NCBI RefSeq assembly: GCF_025133575.1
Contig: NZ_CP104011.1
Location: 5,216,965-5,280,964 of the forward strand
Reading direction: 5' to 3'
DNA: 64,000 bases
Source: Pseudomonas sp. GCEP-101
GTDB taxonomy: Bacteria; Pseudomonadota; Gammaproteobacteria; Pseudomonadales; Pseudomonadaceae
The translations under genes were made by a program, and so were the position numbers. This document shows positions 53,307 to 62,083 of this stretch, one piece after another. The stretch's first letter is position 1. Each line of letters starts with the position of its first letter. The notes beneath the pieces were generated by a model. It had not been told where the DNA came from. It saw nothing but the letters and a program-made list of their open reading frames with translations, and did not search any database.

Positions 53307-54923
53307 ATGCTGAGCTTCTCTGCCCACGAATATCCCTACGCCTCCCAGCGCCAGAGCGTGTTCGCCCGCAACGGCATGGTCGCCGCCTCGCAGCCGCTGG
53401 CTGCCGAGGCCGGCATCGCCATGCTGCGCGCCGGCGGCAACGCCATCGACGCCGCCATTGCCACCGCCGCCGCGTTGACCGTGGTCGAACCCACCGGCTG
53501 CGCCATCGGCGGCGACGCCTTCGCCCTGGTCTGGGTCAAGGACCAGCTGCACGGCCTGGACGCCAGCGGCCACGCGCCCGCCTCCCTCTCCATCGACAAG
53601 GTCAAGGCCGCCGGCTTCGACAAGATGCCCGTGCATGGCTGGCTGCCGGTCACCGTGCCGGGCATCCCCTCGGCCTGGGCGGAACTGTCCGCCCGCTTCG
53701 GCAAGCTGCCGTTCGCCGACCTGATGCAGCCCGCCATCGCCCTGGCACGCGACGGCTTCCCGGTGTCCCCGGTGGTCGCCCACCAGTGGGAAACCGCCCG
53801 CCGCGAATACCAGCAAAGCCGCGCCGCCGTGCCGGCGCTGGAAGCCTGGTTCGACACCTTCACCATCGACGGCGAAGCGCCGCGGGCCGGCCAACTGTTC
53901 CGCAACCCGTCCCAGGCGAAAACCCTCGCCGAGCTGGCCGAAACGCAGTGCGAAAGCTTCTACCGAGGCGCCATCGCCCAGCGCCTGGCCGCCCACTCCG
54001 CCGCCACCGGGGGCGAGCTGAGCGCCACCGACCTGGCCGGCTACCAGCCCAAGTGGGTCGAACCGATCAAGACCAACTACCGCGGCTACGACGTGTGGGA
54101 AATCCCACCGGCCGGCCAGGGCCTGATCGCCCTGATGACCCTGAACATCCTCCAGGGCTACGACTTCGACCAGCGCGACAGCCAGCTCACCTGGCACCGC
54201 CAGCTCGAAGCGATGAAGAAGGCCTACGCCGACGGCCTGCACTACATCACCGATTCGGAGCACATGCGCGTCAGCACCGCCGCGCTGCTTTCCGACGACT
54301 ACGCCGCACGGCGCCGCGCCGAAATCGGCGAACGCGCCGCCGAGCCCAAGCATGGCGACCCACACGCCAGCGGCACCGTATACATCGCCACCGCCGATGG
54401 CGAAGGCAACATGGTCTCGTTCATCCAGAGCGCCTACCACGGCTTCGGCTCCGGCGTGGTGCTGCCTGACAGCGGCATCGGCCTGCAGAACCGTGGCTCG
54501 GAATTCAGCCTCGACCCGGCGCACTCCAACGCCCTGGCGCCAGGCAAGAAGACCTTCCACACCATCATCCCCGGCTTCCTCAGCAAGGATGGCGTGGCCG
54601 TCGGCCCGTTCGGCGTCATGGGTGGCTACATGCAGCCCCAGGGCCACCTGCAGATGGTGATGAACCTGGTGGACTTCGGCCTCAACCCCCAGGCCGCGCT
54701 GGACGCCCCGCGCTGGCAGTGGCTGGGCGGCATGAAGGTCGGCATCGAACAGCACGCCAACCGCGACCTGGCTTTCGGCCTGGCCCGACGCGGCCACGAG
54801 GTGGAGATCGCCTGCGACCTGACCGACTACGGCCGCGGCCAGATCATCGTCCGCGACCCGCAGACCGGCGTACTCTGCGGCGGCACCGAACCACGCGCGG
54901 ATTCGCATATTGCGGTGTGCTGA
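53307..54923 (+). CDS. Gamma-glutamyltransferase-family enzyme
   Basis: A 538-residue Ntn-hydrolase precursor. Self-processing should occur before T357 in HASGTVYIATADGEGN, which becomes the nucleophile. MVAASQPLAAEAGIAMLRAGGNAIDAAIA near the start (given here as separate features ASQPLAAEAG and GGNAIDAAIA) and GFGSGVV later are family features. No signal peptide is visible, unlike periplasmic GGT, so it may act in the cytoplasm on imported gamma-glutamyl compounds. Neighbouring polyamine- and amino-acid-type binding proteins suggest gamma-glutamyl amines as substrates, which is inference. Confidence 0.88.
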   Translation: MLSFSAHEYPYASQRQSVFARNGMVAASQPLAAEAGIAMLRAGGNAIDAAIATAAALTVVEPTGCAIGGDAFALVWVKDQLHGLDASGHAPASLSIDKVKAAGFDKMPVHGWLPVTVPGIPSAWAELSARFGKLPFADLMQPAIALARDGFPVSPVVAHQWETARREYQQSRAAVPALEAWFDTFTIDGEAPRAGQLFRNPSQAKTLAELAETQCESFYRGAIAQRLAAHSAATGGELSATDLAGYQPKWVEPIKTNYRGYDVWEIPPAGQGLIALMTLNILQGYDFDQRDSQLTWHRQLEAMKKAYADGLHYITDSEHMRVSTAALLSDDYAARRRAEIGERAAEPKHGDPHASGTVYIATADGEGNMVSFIQSAYHGFGSGVVLPDSGIGLQNRGSEFSLDPAHSNALAPGKKTFHTIIPGFLSKDGVAVGPFGVMGGYMQPQGHLQMVMNLVDFGLNPQAALDAPRWQWLGGMKVGIEQHANRDLAFGLARRGHEVEIACDLTDYGRGQIIVRDPQTGVLCGGTEPRADSHIAVC

Positions 54924-54992
54924 GGACGTTGTTGCGCCTCACCGACAGCCACGCGGCGGTCGGTGAGGCGGAGACGTCGGCGCGGGCCTCGC

Positions 54993-56291
54993 TCAGGGCG
55001 CCGTGCAGGCGCCGCCTTCCGGGGTGAGGGTGATTTCGACTCGCCGATTGGCATTGCGTCCCTCTTCCGTCGCATCACTGGCCACCGGCTCGCTGTCCCC
55101 AGCGCCGCGCACCTCGAAGCAATCGTCCGGAATGTCGCCCATGCGCTGCATCCAGTCGCGCACGGCAACCGCGCGATCATGGGAAAGCGCCAGGTTACGC
55201 CGGGTATCCCCGGTCGAATCGCTGTGCCCGGTGATCACAATCAGCCAGCCCGGCTGCGCCTTGATGTCGATCAGGCTGTTGATCAGCACTTTGTCCGACT
55301 CGGGCCGCAGAACAGCCTTGCCCGGCGGGAACAGCAGTTGGCCATCCAGGCGAATCGGCTTTGAAGGCTCCCCAGCCGGCACGGCCGGTTCGTTTACTGA
55401 GAGCGGTCCAGCCGCCGGTATCACCCGCCACCCTTGGCTGTGGGCCCAGGCGAACAGCCCTGTCAGCAATGCCAGGCCCATCAACAGCAGCAGCCAAGGC
55501 CAGAGCAACCGGCGTTTGCGTTGAGGAGACTGGACTGCCGTGGTTGTATCGCCAGCCGACCTCGATACCGCCACCGCCGTGGTCGCACGGGGCGGCACAC
55601 GCACCGCGCGTGCTTTTTCCACAGGCACGGGGATTGCCCGCGCGGCGTTGCGCTCGTCCAAAGGCACAGGCGGCGTGTTCTCGACGGCCGCGTCCGGCTG
55701 GTCGGCAGTCGCCTTCGCGGGGTCCGGCAGCCGTTCTACAGCAGGCGTGGTTTCGGCCGCAGGGATTCCTGCCTCCGGCGCAAGCCGTCTGCTCAGTCCC
55801 TTGAACTGGGTGGTCAGCGCTTCCAGCGCCGGCATTGCCGTCAGGTCACGGCGATGCAGAACGTCCGCCACCGCTCTGAGCTGGCTATCCAGCGCATGCA
55901 GAACCGGCACGTCGGCATCCGACAATTGCTGCCCGCGCAGCCAGGTGCGCACCTGCGCGTACAACCACGAGAGCATTTCCAGACGCACCGGGGTTGCAGG
56001 CGGCCAAAGCTGCTCCCAACTCTGCTCAAGCAGCCGGCGGATCAGGCTCAAACCTTCTTCCAACCCCTGCAAGCCCAGCAGGTGCGCTCGCGCCAGCGTG
56101 AAGGCCGTGACCGATTGCAGCTCCATGCCGTGCTCGCAAAACAGCGCCAGGCACAGGCGCTCCACCCGCGGCCAATCCATGTCCGGCTGTGCCGGGTGGC
56201 TCAATTTCGCCAGCTCCGCACCCAGCGCCGCAGACTGCTCGTAAGCCCTGGGGTCGCCGCCCAGGCGCATCTTTTCCTCGAACACCGTCAT
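54993..56291 (-). CDS. Type VI secretion accessory protein: ImpA-like N-terminus fused to OmpA domain
   Basis: A 432-residue protein. Residues about 1-150 resemble the ImpA/VasL-type N-terminal domain of T6SS proteins (MDWPRVERLCLALFCEHGME; LLEQSWEQLWPPATPVRLEM). A low-complexity linker follows, then one membrane helix (about 258-280, LLWPWLLLLMGLALLTGLFA) and an OmpA peptidoglycan-binding domain (LIVITGHSDSTGDTRRNLAL; GRNANRRVEITL). It probably anchors part of the apparatus to the cell wall. It is the last gene of the minus-strand T6SS block, 23 bases after tssE. Confidence 0.85.
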   Translation of the reverse strand: MTVFEEKMRLGGDPRAYEQSAALGAELAKLSHPAQPDMDWPRVERLCLALFCEHGMELQSVTAFTLARAHLLGLQGLEEGLSLIRRLLEQSWEQLWPPATPVRLEMLSWLYAQVRTWLRGQQLSDADVPVLHALDSQLRAVADVLHRRDLTAMPALEALTTQFKGLSRRLAPEAGIPAAETTPAVERLPDPAKATADQPDAAVENTPPVPLDERNAARAIPVPVEKARAVRVPPRATTAVAVSRSAGDTTTAVQSPQRKRRLLWPWLLLLMGLALLTGLFAWAHSQGWRVIPAAGPLSVNEPAVPAGEPSKPIRLDGQLLFPPGKAVLRPESDKVLINSLIDIKAQPGWLIVITGHSDSTGDTRRNLALSHDRAVAVRDWMQRMGDIPDDCFEVRGAGDSEPVASDATEEGRNANRRVEITLTPEGGACTAP

Positions 56292-56314
56292 TCCTTGCTC
56301 AAGCTCCCTTGCCG

Positions 56315-56755
56315 TCAGCGCGCCAGATAGTCGCGCTGTTTCAGGTGGCGCATGAGCACCTTGCCCTGGGGCTCGAGTGTCGTACCGAAGGTGGCGCGGG
56401 TCCCGTCCTGAAGCTCTACGTCGAGGCTGTACTCCAGGTGCCCGGGAAGCGTCTGCGGCAGCAGCATGACCTGCACCGACGCCAGGCGCGGCTCGTACTT
56501 GAGCAGCCTGTCGTGCAGGGTCGCCATGAGGCCGTGGGCGCTGCCCGGCATGCCGTGGAGAATCTGGCTCATGTCCGGCAACCCGTAATCGGGGAGATGG
56601 CTGAGGGTGCCGGCACGGCAGTTGAGGATGCGCTGCAGGTTGTCCAGCACGGAAAGCACCGGCTGGTCCTCCTCACGGACCTGGTGCAGGTCGAACTCTC
56701 CGCTGAAGTTCTGCAACAGCAGCTCGTAGAGCGACGGGTTCTGCTCACTCACCAC
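56315..56755 (-). CDS. tssE: Type VI secretion baseplate subunit TssE
   Basis: A 146-residue gp25-like protein. Residues LQRILNCRAGTLSHLPDYGL match the GPW/gp25 core, in which TssE makes part of the baseplate wedge with TssF and TssG. Its start overlaps the tssJ stop by 7 bases. The start lies inside the preceding gene, indicating translational coupling. Confidence 0.9.
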   Translation of the reverse strand: MVSEQNPSLYELLLQNFSGEFDLHQVREEDQPVLSVLDNLQRILNCRAGTLSHLPDYGLPDMSQILHGMPGSAHGLMATLHDRLLKYEPRLASVQVMLLPQTLPGHLEYSLDVELQDGTRATFGTTLEPQGKVLMRHLKQRDYLAR

Positions 56756-57300
56756 CAGGAGTCCTTCTTCGGCGCGGGCACCAGGGTCAGGGCGTTGTCG
56801 CCCAACTCGATCTGACGTGCCTTGTCCGGATCCAGATCTTCGCGGGTCAGCACCAGGCGCCAGCTGTTGTCCTGCTCATCGGGCGAGCGGAACAGCGCGA
56901 CCACGGCAACATATTGCGCATCGGCGGACATCGGCATGTTCAGTTGTGCGCCTTCCTCCGGCTTCACCACCACGCGCTGCTGATCGAGCAGGTCGGCCGA
57001 CAGCAGGTTATCGCCGCCGTCCAGCAGGTCCTGATAACTGGCCTGGTCCAGCGCTTTGCGGTCACGCAGCTGGTAAACGCGCACCAGCGTCGACACCGAC
57101 AGCCCGTTCATATCGTGCGTGTTGGTGTTCAGTGCGGAGCGACCGCTGAAGTCCAGGTGCAACTCCTTGACCTGCTTATAGAAGATGGCGTTGCCGACCG
57201 ATTTGCCGGCGTCCATGGTGCGCTGCGTCAAGCCACAGCCCGCCAACGACGCTGCCAGCAGCACAGCGGCCAGCAACGATCTAGAAACGGTAAGCGACAT
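56749..57300 (-). CDS. tssJ: Type VI secretion outer-membrane lipoprotein TssJ
   Basis: A 183-residue lipoprotein with lipobox LAGC (C22). The transthyretin-like TssJ fold is suggested by STLVRVYQLRDRKALDQASY and the loop LLSADLLDQQRVVVKPEEG. It anchors the TssL-TssM complex to the outer membrane; those two genes are not in the window. Its start overlaps the tssG end by 20 bases. Confidence 0.92.
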   Translation of the reverse strand: MSLTVSRSLLAAVLLAASLAGCGLTQRTMDAGKSVGNAIFYKQVKELHLDFSGRSALNTNTHDMNGLSVSTLVRVYQLRDRKALDQASYQDLLDGGDNLLSADLLDQQRVVVKPEEGAQLNMPMSADAQYVAVVALFRSPDEQDNSWRLVLTREDLDPDKARQIELGDNALTLVPAPKKDSWW

Positions 57301-58378
57301 CGTGTGTCTCCCTGCTCATCGAGTTTTCGCTCAGTCCCTGATAGCGCCCCAGATTCACCGTGACGCAGGTATGCCCCGCCGTTTGCCGCATGCGCTCGTC
57401 CAGCCCCGGCACCGCCGTCATGCCCAGCAACACCGACGGGCTTCCCAGGCTGGGCGCCGGCAGGCACTCCAGCGGCAGCGAGAGTTGCAGCCGCGCGGTG
57501 CAGCGCCACCCCAGGTAAACCCGCAGCAGCACCAGCAGGTCGCTGTGCAATTGGCCACCGGGCAACCAGCCACGGGCCTCCTCCAGGTCGTCGGTGGAGA
57601 GCACCAGCAGCAACTGGCTATTGGCGTCCGCACCACTGGCGCCCAGCGGCGTGCCCTGGCCCAGACGTACAGGTTGATTGCACGCGAGGCTGGCGCGGTT
57701 GGCCAATGGCACCTTGCGCGGCCAATGGGGTGTGACCTGCGCCTCGGTACGGGGCGCGAGCAGCTTCACCAACGCCACGACGCCTTCGGCATTGCGCGTC
57801 GGCAGACGCATCACGCCCAGCAGCGCGAGAAAGCGCGATACCGGGGTGGCGATGTGCTCGGCGGTGCCGGGAATGCCCAGGCCGATCAGCCCGAGCAGGC
57901 ATTGCGAGGTGTCGTCTGCCCCGCCCGCTTCGAACGACGCGGGATAGGAGTACTTGCGCCAGATCCGGTAGAACTGGGTGAAGATGCGGTGGTTGAAGAT
58001 GTCGAGGAAGGCCTCCAGCGCCTCATGCCCCTCGCGCCGCTGGGCGATGTCGTCCAGGTAGGCGGTGGGCATGGGCGAGTCGACGCCATACAACCCGAGC
58101 AGCCGCGTCCGCACCGTGACCGGCCGCAGCGGATTTTCCTCATCCACCTCGAAAGCTTTCAGCTCGCTGGCCGGGAACCCCATGCCCGGGTGCGGGCGAA
58201 AGCGCACGGCATCGTCCGCCGGATTCGACGTACTGCCCAGCGGCGGGTTGCCCGGCAGCGCTGCCTCCAGCAACTGGCAGAAGCGATACAGGCTGGCCTG
58301 GGGCAGTCGCTCGCCGAGCGCCTCCAGCAGCCCGCTGGCCTTCAGCCGGGAATACGCTGACTGTGGTTCTCTTTCCAT
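57281..58378 (-). CDS. tssG: Type VI secretion baseplate subunit TssG
   Basis: A 365-residue protein of the TssG family: SLYRFCQLLEAALPG near the start, the conserved LYGVDSPMPTAYLDDIA, and FLDIFNHRIFTQFYRIWRKY. It forms the baseplate wedge with TssF and TssE. ATG 58378 is used; a GTG at 58387 is equally possible. Either way the gene overlaps tssF by 37-46 bases, so it is translated by coupling. Confidence 0.92.
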   Translation of the reverse strand: MEREPQSAYSRLKASGLLEALGERLPQASLYRFCQLLEAALPGNPPLGSTSNPADDAVRFRPHPGMGFPASELKAFEVDEENPLRPVTVRTRLLGLYGVDSPMPTAYLDDIAQRREGHEALEAFLDIFNHRIFTQFYRIWRKYSYPASFEAGGADDTSQCLLGLIGLGIPGTAEHIATPVSRFLALLGVMRLPTRNAEGVVALVKLLAPRTEAQVTPHWPRKVPLANRASLACNQPVRLGQGTPLGASGADANSQLLLVLSTDDLEEARGWLPGGQLHSDLLVLLRVYLGWRCTARLQLSLPLECLPAPSLGSPSVLLGMTAVPGLDERMRQTAGHTCVTVNLGRYQGLSENSMSRETHDVAYRF

Positions 58379-60105
58379 CGCAGACACTTGCCCGAAGGTT
58401 GCAGGACCAGCGTGAGCTGGTTGAACAGATGAATATCGGCGTATAGCGCGAAGAAGCGGTTGAGCATTTCGCCGAACAGATGGATATCGCCTTCACCCGA
58501 GAAGCCGTTGGCATCCAGCGTCACCTCGATGTCTACGCCGCGCAGCAGGAAGCCTTTCTCGAAGCGCTGGATCAGGTGATGGCGCACGTCGGCGATGGCC
58601 TCCAGACGCCGACGATTCAGCTCGCCGTGGGTCCAGTCGTACAGCGCCAGGGTGCCGCGCAGGACCTCGGCGTTGTCGAGCATCGGCAGGAAGTTCGAGC
58701 CCAGGTGGCTGAGCACCCGCCAGTGGAAGCGGTCGCGGTTGGGCGGATAGCACGGCAAGGTCGGGGCGCAAAGGTTGCGCACTTTAAGGCCCACCAAGGG
58801 CGACTTCACTGGCGAGTCCAGCAAGGTGCTTTGCAACGCCTTGCGCGGCAATTGGCCATTGGTGCCGGTAAGGAGCAGGGACAGGCTTCCGGTCTCGCTC
58901 AGGCGATCGGCATCGAATCCTTCACCACCCAGTATCAGCCAAGTGTCGTGCATGCCATTGGCACCGCGCTTCATCCGTGTATGGAAATAGCGCTCCGGCG
59001 CGTCATCACGGAGCATGCCGCCCTTGTGGCGGAAGCTGGTGAAGGGCACGTAGTCACGGTTGGTGGAATGTTTGGAAGATGAGACCTTGTCCACCGAATA
59101 GATCTCGGTATGACCATCCTGCAAGCGCATCGGCCGCAGCAGGTAGTCGGTTTGCAGCGGCGACAACCTCAGTGGGTCTGCCTCCAGCGGGAACAGGTTG
59201 ATCACCGGCACGGCATGCAGACGCACGTGCTCGGCCGTCACCCTGAATTCATGGGGCCATTGCTCACTCAGCACTACGTCCAACTCGAAGCCCGACAGCT
59301 CCGGCGGAATCGACATCTGCTCCAGCCCTTGGAGCGTGACGAACATGAACTTCTCGCGGAAGGTGAAGTACTCCAACAGCAACTGGTAGCCGCTGAAGGC
59401 ACTGTCGCCCTTGGGCCACAGTCGGTCGTCATCGCCAAAGCCCTTTGGCGAGAAATGGCCATCCAGCTTCACGCGGTCGGTGTGGCCCGGCACCCGCACG
59501 TAGAGCGCCTGGGCATTGAGCGTCAGGGCGCGGTGTAGCGCACAGGCCAGCGGAGCATCGGCATTCAGATACAGAGGCACACGGCGGAGGTCGATCAACG
59601 ACCAGTCCGCCAAGGGGCTACAGGCAAAGCGCAGGCGAAGGACCGAGCGGCCATCCGGCTCGCTGGCCTCCCGCACCGACTCGATGATCATTGGATTCAG
59701 CACCACGTCCTGGGTGGTGGTATAGCAGCACCGTGTGCGCTTAGGGCCCACCGGCTGCGACAGGACCTCGAAGCCCTTGGGAATGGTTTCGCAGCGCTTC
59801 ATCTCGCGAATGTCCGGTATCAGTTCGATCACCGACAGCGAGGGGATAGTGCGCAAGTAGTGCGGCCAGAGCAGGCTGACCAGCCCTTCGGTCAGCTCCG
59901 GCAGGTCGTCGTCGAGTTTCTCGCGCAGGCGCCCCATGAGGAAGGCGAAGCCTTCGAACAGGCGCTCCACATAGGGATCGCGGGCGCCGGCCTTGTCCAG
60001 GTTGAGTTGTGCCGCGCGGTCGGGAAAGGCTTCGGCGAACTCCTTGCCCGCCTCGCGCAGATAGCGCATTTCGGCGTCGAAATAGCGCAGGGTCAGATTG
60101 TCCAT
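58342..60105 (-). CDS. tssF: Type VI secretion baseplate subunit TssF
   Basis: A 587-residue protein of the expected TssF length. The opening MDNLTLRYFDAEMRYLREAG, then RDPYVERLFEGFAFLMGRLR and LLWPHYLRTIPSLSVIEL, are diagnostic. ATG 60105 is the family start; an upstream in-frame extension is spurious. It is the central wedge component. The gene directly upstream, where tssE or tssC often lies in other loci, is instead a TssA remnant. Confidence 0.95.
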   Translation of the reverse strand: MDNLTLRYFDAEMRYLREAGKEFAEAFPDRAAQLNLDKAGARDPYVERLFEGFAFLMGRLREKLDDDLPELTEGLVSLLWPHYLRTIPSLSVIELIPDIREMKRCETIPKGFEVLSQPVGPKRTRCCYTTTQDVVLNPMIIESVREASEPDGRSVLRLRFACSPLADWSLIDLRRVPLYLNADAPLACALHRALTLNAQALYVRVPGHTDRVKLDGHFSPKGFGDDDRLWPKGDSAFSGYQLLLEYFTFREKFMFVTLQGLEQMSIPPELSGFELDVVLSEQWPHEFRVTAEHVRLHAVPVINLFPLEADPLRLSPLQTDYLLRPMRLQDGHTEIYSVDKVSSSKHSTNRDYVPFTSFRHKGGMLRDDAPERYFHTRMKRGANGMHDTWLILGGEGFDADRLSETGSLSLLLTGTNGQLPRKALQSTLLDSPVKSPLVGLKVRNLCAPTLPCYPPNRDRFHWRVLSHLGSNFLPMLDNAEVLRGTLALYDWTHGELNRRRLEAIADVRHHLIQRFEKGFLLRGVDIEVTLDANGFSGEGDIHLFGEMLNRFFALYADIHLFNQLTLVLQPSGKCLRWKENHSQRIPG

Positions 60106-60127
60106 GTCGCAGTCCTGGGAATAAGGG

Positions 60128-60412
60128 TCAGCCGCACAGCACGGCAGCGCGTACGGGATCGATGGCGACCAGTGCGGCCAGCAGGCTTTCCATGCGCCGC
60201 GCCAAGGTGGGCTTGTCGGCATCGCTGCGCTGGGCCTTCTGCCGCAGCAGCTTGAGCAGGCGCGCCTTGACCTCGAAGCACAGCTCGGGCTCCCAGTCGC
60301 TCAAGGCCTCGGCCTGGTTATCCAGCTCCGCCAGCAGATGCACCGCCAGCTCCGCCTTGCCGTGCTGCTCGGCTAAGCGCTTGCGCCGTTGACCTGCAAC
60401 ACCAGGACCAGC
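60128..60412 (-). pseudogene. C-terminal remnant of a TssA/ImpA-type T6SS protein
   Basis: An open frame of 94 codons with no good start; the only late option is GTG at 60343 (71 residues). The sequence RLAEQHGKAELAVHLLAELD followed by DWEPELCFEVKARLLKLL looks like the C-terminal domain of VasJ/TssA proteins, where WEP is conserved near the end. The rest of TssA (several hundred residues) is absent. Upstream it runs into the last codons of the Tla3-like gene in another frame. A deletion that removed most of tssA is the simplest reading. A real small gene cannot be excluded. Confidence 0.5.
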
Positions 60413-61110
60413 TCAATCGCCGCGCCGGGGGTCTTCAGGCCGTCTTCCAGCCAGTTCAGCGAGCGTTCACTGACAAAGTTCGCTGAGACTTGCGAGCGCG
60501 AGGGCACAGCATTGAGCCAGCCTTTGCGCCACGCTGCGCGGAGCTTTACAAGCTCTTCAGCCTCAAGGTCATGCAGCACAGTCACCCGCAAGTCTCGATC
60601 AGCAGGCAGCGCCATCAGGGCAGGTCCTACGCCTGCAAACAGTTTCTGCAGCGCTGCCTGCACACGCTCATTGCCTTTCACGGGTAGCTCGGTAATGCGG
60701 CAAACCTCGCCGGGACGACGCGGCTCACCGGGGGATCCTTGAGCGATAACGGCTGCGGATACCTGCTCCGGCAGCACCACGCAACTCGCCTGCACCGCAA
60801 AGTGCCGCTTTGCCCAATGGCTCCAGGCGACTTCCGCTTCTTGCGCCTGCTCCTCCAGAAACTGGAAATGGCTGAGCGCCCCGCCATAGGTGTAGCTGCG
60901 TACCGCGAACACCAGGAGCCATAACAGTAACGGCGAAGCCGCCAGCATCCAGACATTGACCCCAGCCAGTTCAGGTAGACGCCCCGACACCGCCAGCACG
61001 AACAACCCGATGCCAATGACCACCGCCAGCAGAGCAGCCCCCAACCAGCGAATCATCGACAATGGCTCAGGAGCCACGGCGACTTCAGGTGCACGACGAT
61101 TCCAAGCCAT
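60373..61110 (-). CDS. Probable truncated Tla3-like (DUF2875) T6SS adaptor protein
   Basis: A 245-residue protein with two N-terminal membrane segments (about 20-44 and 52-70) and a soluble region beginning RSYTYGGALSHFQFLEEQAQ. This recalls DUF2875/Tla3, the adaptor that loads a lipase effector onto VgrG; Tla3 proteins are near 400 residues or more. This one stops abruptly after ELVLVLQVNGASA, just where the TssA remnant begins, so it is likely truncated. PAAR is encoded 4 bases upstream on the same strand. No lipase gene is in the window. Family assignment is from memory and moderately sure. Confidence 0.55.
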   Translation of the reverse strand: MAWNRRAPEVAVAPEPLSMIRWLGAALLAVVIGIGLFVLAVSGRLPELAGVNVWMLAASPLLLWLLVFAVRSYTYGGALSHFQFLEEQAQEAEVAWSHWAKRHFAVQASCVVLPEQVSAAVIAQGSPGEPRRPGEVCRITELPVKGNERVQAALQKLFAGVGPALMALPADRDLRVTVLHDLEAEELVKLRAAWRKGWLNAVPSRSQVSANFVSERSLNWLEDGLKTPGAAIELVLVLQVNGASA

Positions 61111-61113
61111 CGC

Positions 61114-61380
61114 TTAGAACACCGAGCAGTCGGGAGCGCTGGAAATTACCTGGCAGCCGCAGGCACTGCGGCACCCATCCACCACCAGCGCGCGGCCATT
61201 CTCGGACCAGTCGGTGCAACCTTCGACGATGGCGTTCACACCGTGGCCGGGAATCGGGCAACTAACCAAATCACCCACCAGCGCCACGAGCTTGCCATGC
61301 ACCTCATGGGTGGAAGTCGCAGAAATGACTTGACCACCGTGAGTGGTCCTGTCACCCAGCAATACAAATCCTCGAGACAT
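61114..61380 (-). CDS. PAAR-domain T6SS tip protein
   Basis: An 88-residue protein matching the minimal PAAR fold: MSRGFVLLGDRTTHGGQVIS, then the central DLVSCPIPGHGVNAIVEG and DGCRSACGCQVISS at the end. PAAR proteins form the sharpened spike tip and can carry or recruit effectors. This one has no extension domain, so it would recruit a separate effector or adaptor, consistent with the Tla3-like gene that follows by 3 bases. Confidence 0.88.
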   Translation of the reverse strand: MSRGFVLLGDRTTHGGQVISATSTHEVHGKLVALVGDLVSCPIPGHGVNAIVEGCTDWSENGRALVVDGCRSACGCQVISSAPDCSVF

Positions 61381-61432
61381 TAAGAGTTCCTTCCTTTAAA
61401 AAGCATCCAAGAGCACCACCAAGCGAGCCACA

Positions 61433-62083
61433 TCATCTCTTCGGCTCTACTTCTAGAAGAAAGGCCTCGAAATAGCTCAGTTCGTCGTACGCAATGCCCT
61501 CTGCTCTTTCCGGGTTGAAGTCCACCACCAAAATGGTTTTCACTGATTCCCCGGGGGCAATGTGTGTCTTATAGAACATCGAAGATCGACCATTGAAGTC
61601 GGCCCCATACGAATCGAGACCGCCACTGACAAACTCTCTACCGGTATCGTTATTCAACTCAAGAAGAATCAGGCTTCTGGAGTAGCGAGGGAAACTCTTA
61701 CCCCACTTAGTATTAATCACTATTCCGAGCCCCTTGCCGCGACGTGTCTCCCCACGAAGCAACGATAGAGTCGCTGTATCTTTACCATCTCCCCCAAAGC
61801 GTATGGGAACCCAAAAACTTACACAGCGCCTACCTTCGAAGAAGGTAATTTTCGGCTCCTTTACTCCAGGAATCTTCTTAATTTCCTCCATAAACTCGGC
61901 CATATAAGCCATGTCGCTGTCTTCCAGGACAATTTGAGCAAAAGAATCCCGCGCAACATTGCCCGAAATCTCGCCTAAAGAAACCTTTGAATAATTACCA
62001 GCACAACCCTGTAAGTAGAAGAAAATCAAACTCAGAAACACCCAACGAATTAATGAGTTACTAAAACAAAACTTCCTATTCAT
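61433..62083 (-). CDS. Lipoprotein of unknown function, possible T6SS immunity protein
   Basis: A 216-residue lipoprotein with an N-terminal membrane segment (WVFLSLIFFYLQGC) and lipobox Cys C27. The mature part shows no similarity I recognise to the other lipoproteins nearby. Codon use is clearly more AT-rich than the T6SS structural genes, suggesting separate origin. Its start overlaps the end of the upstream lipoprotein gene by 8 bases. Position between PAAR and duplicated lipoproteins suggests immunity to a periplasm-acting effector. Confidence 0.75.
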   Translation of the reverse strand: MNRKFCFSNSLIRWVFLSLIFFYLQGCAGNYSKVSLGEISGNVARDSFAQIVLEDSDMAYMAEFMEEIKKIPGVKEPKITFFEGRRCVSFWVPIRFGGDGKDTATLSLLRGETRRGKGLGIVINTKWGKSFPRYSRSLILLELNNDTGREFVSGGLDSYGADFNGRSSMFYKTHIAPGESVKTILVVDFNPERAEGIAYDELSYFEAFLLEVEPKR

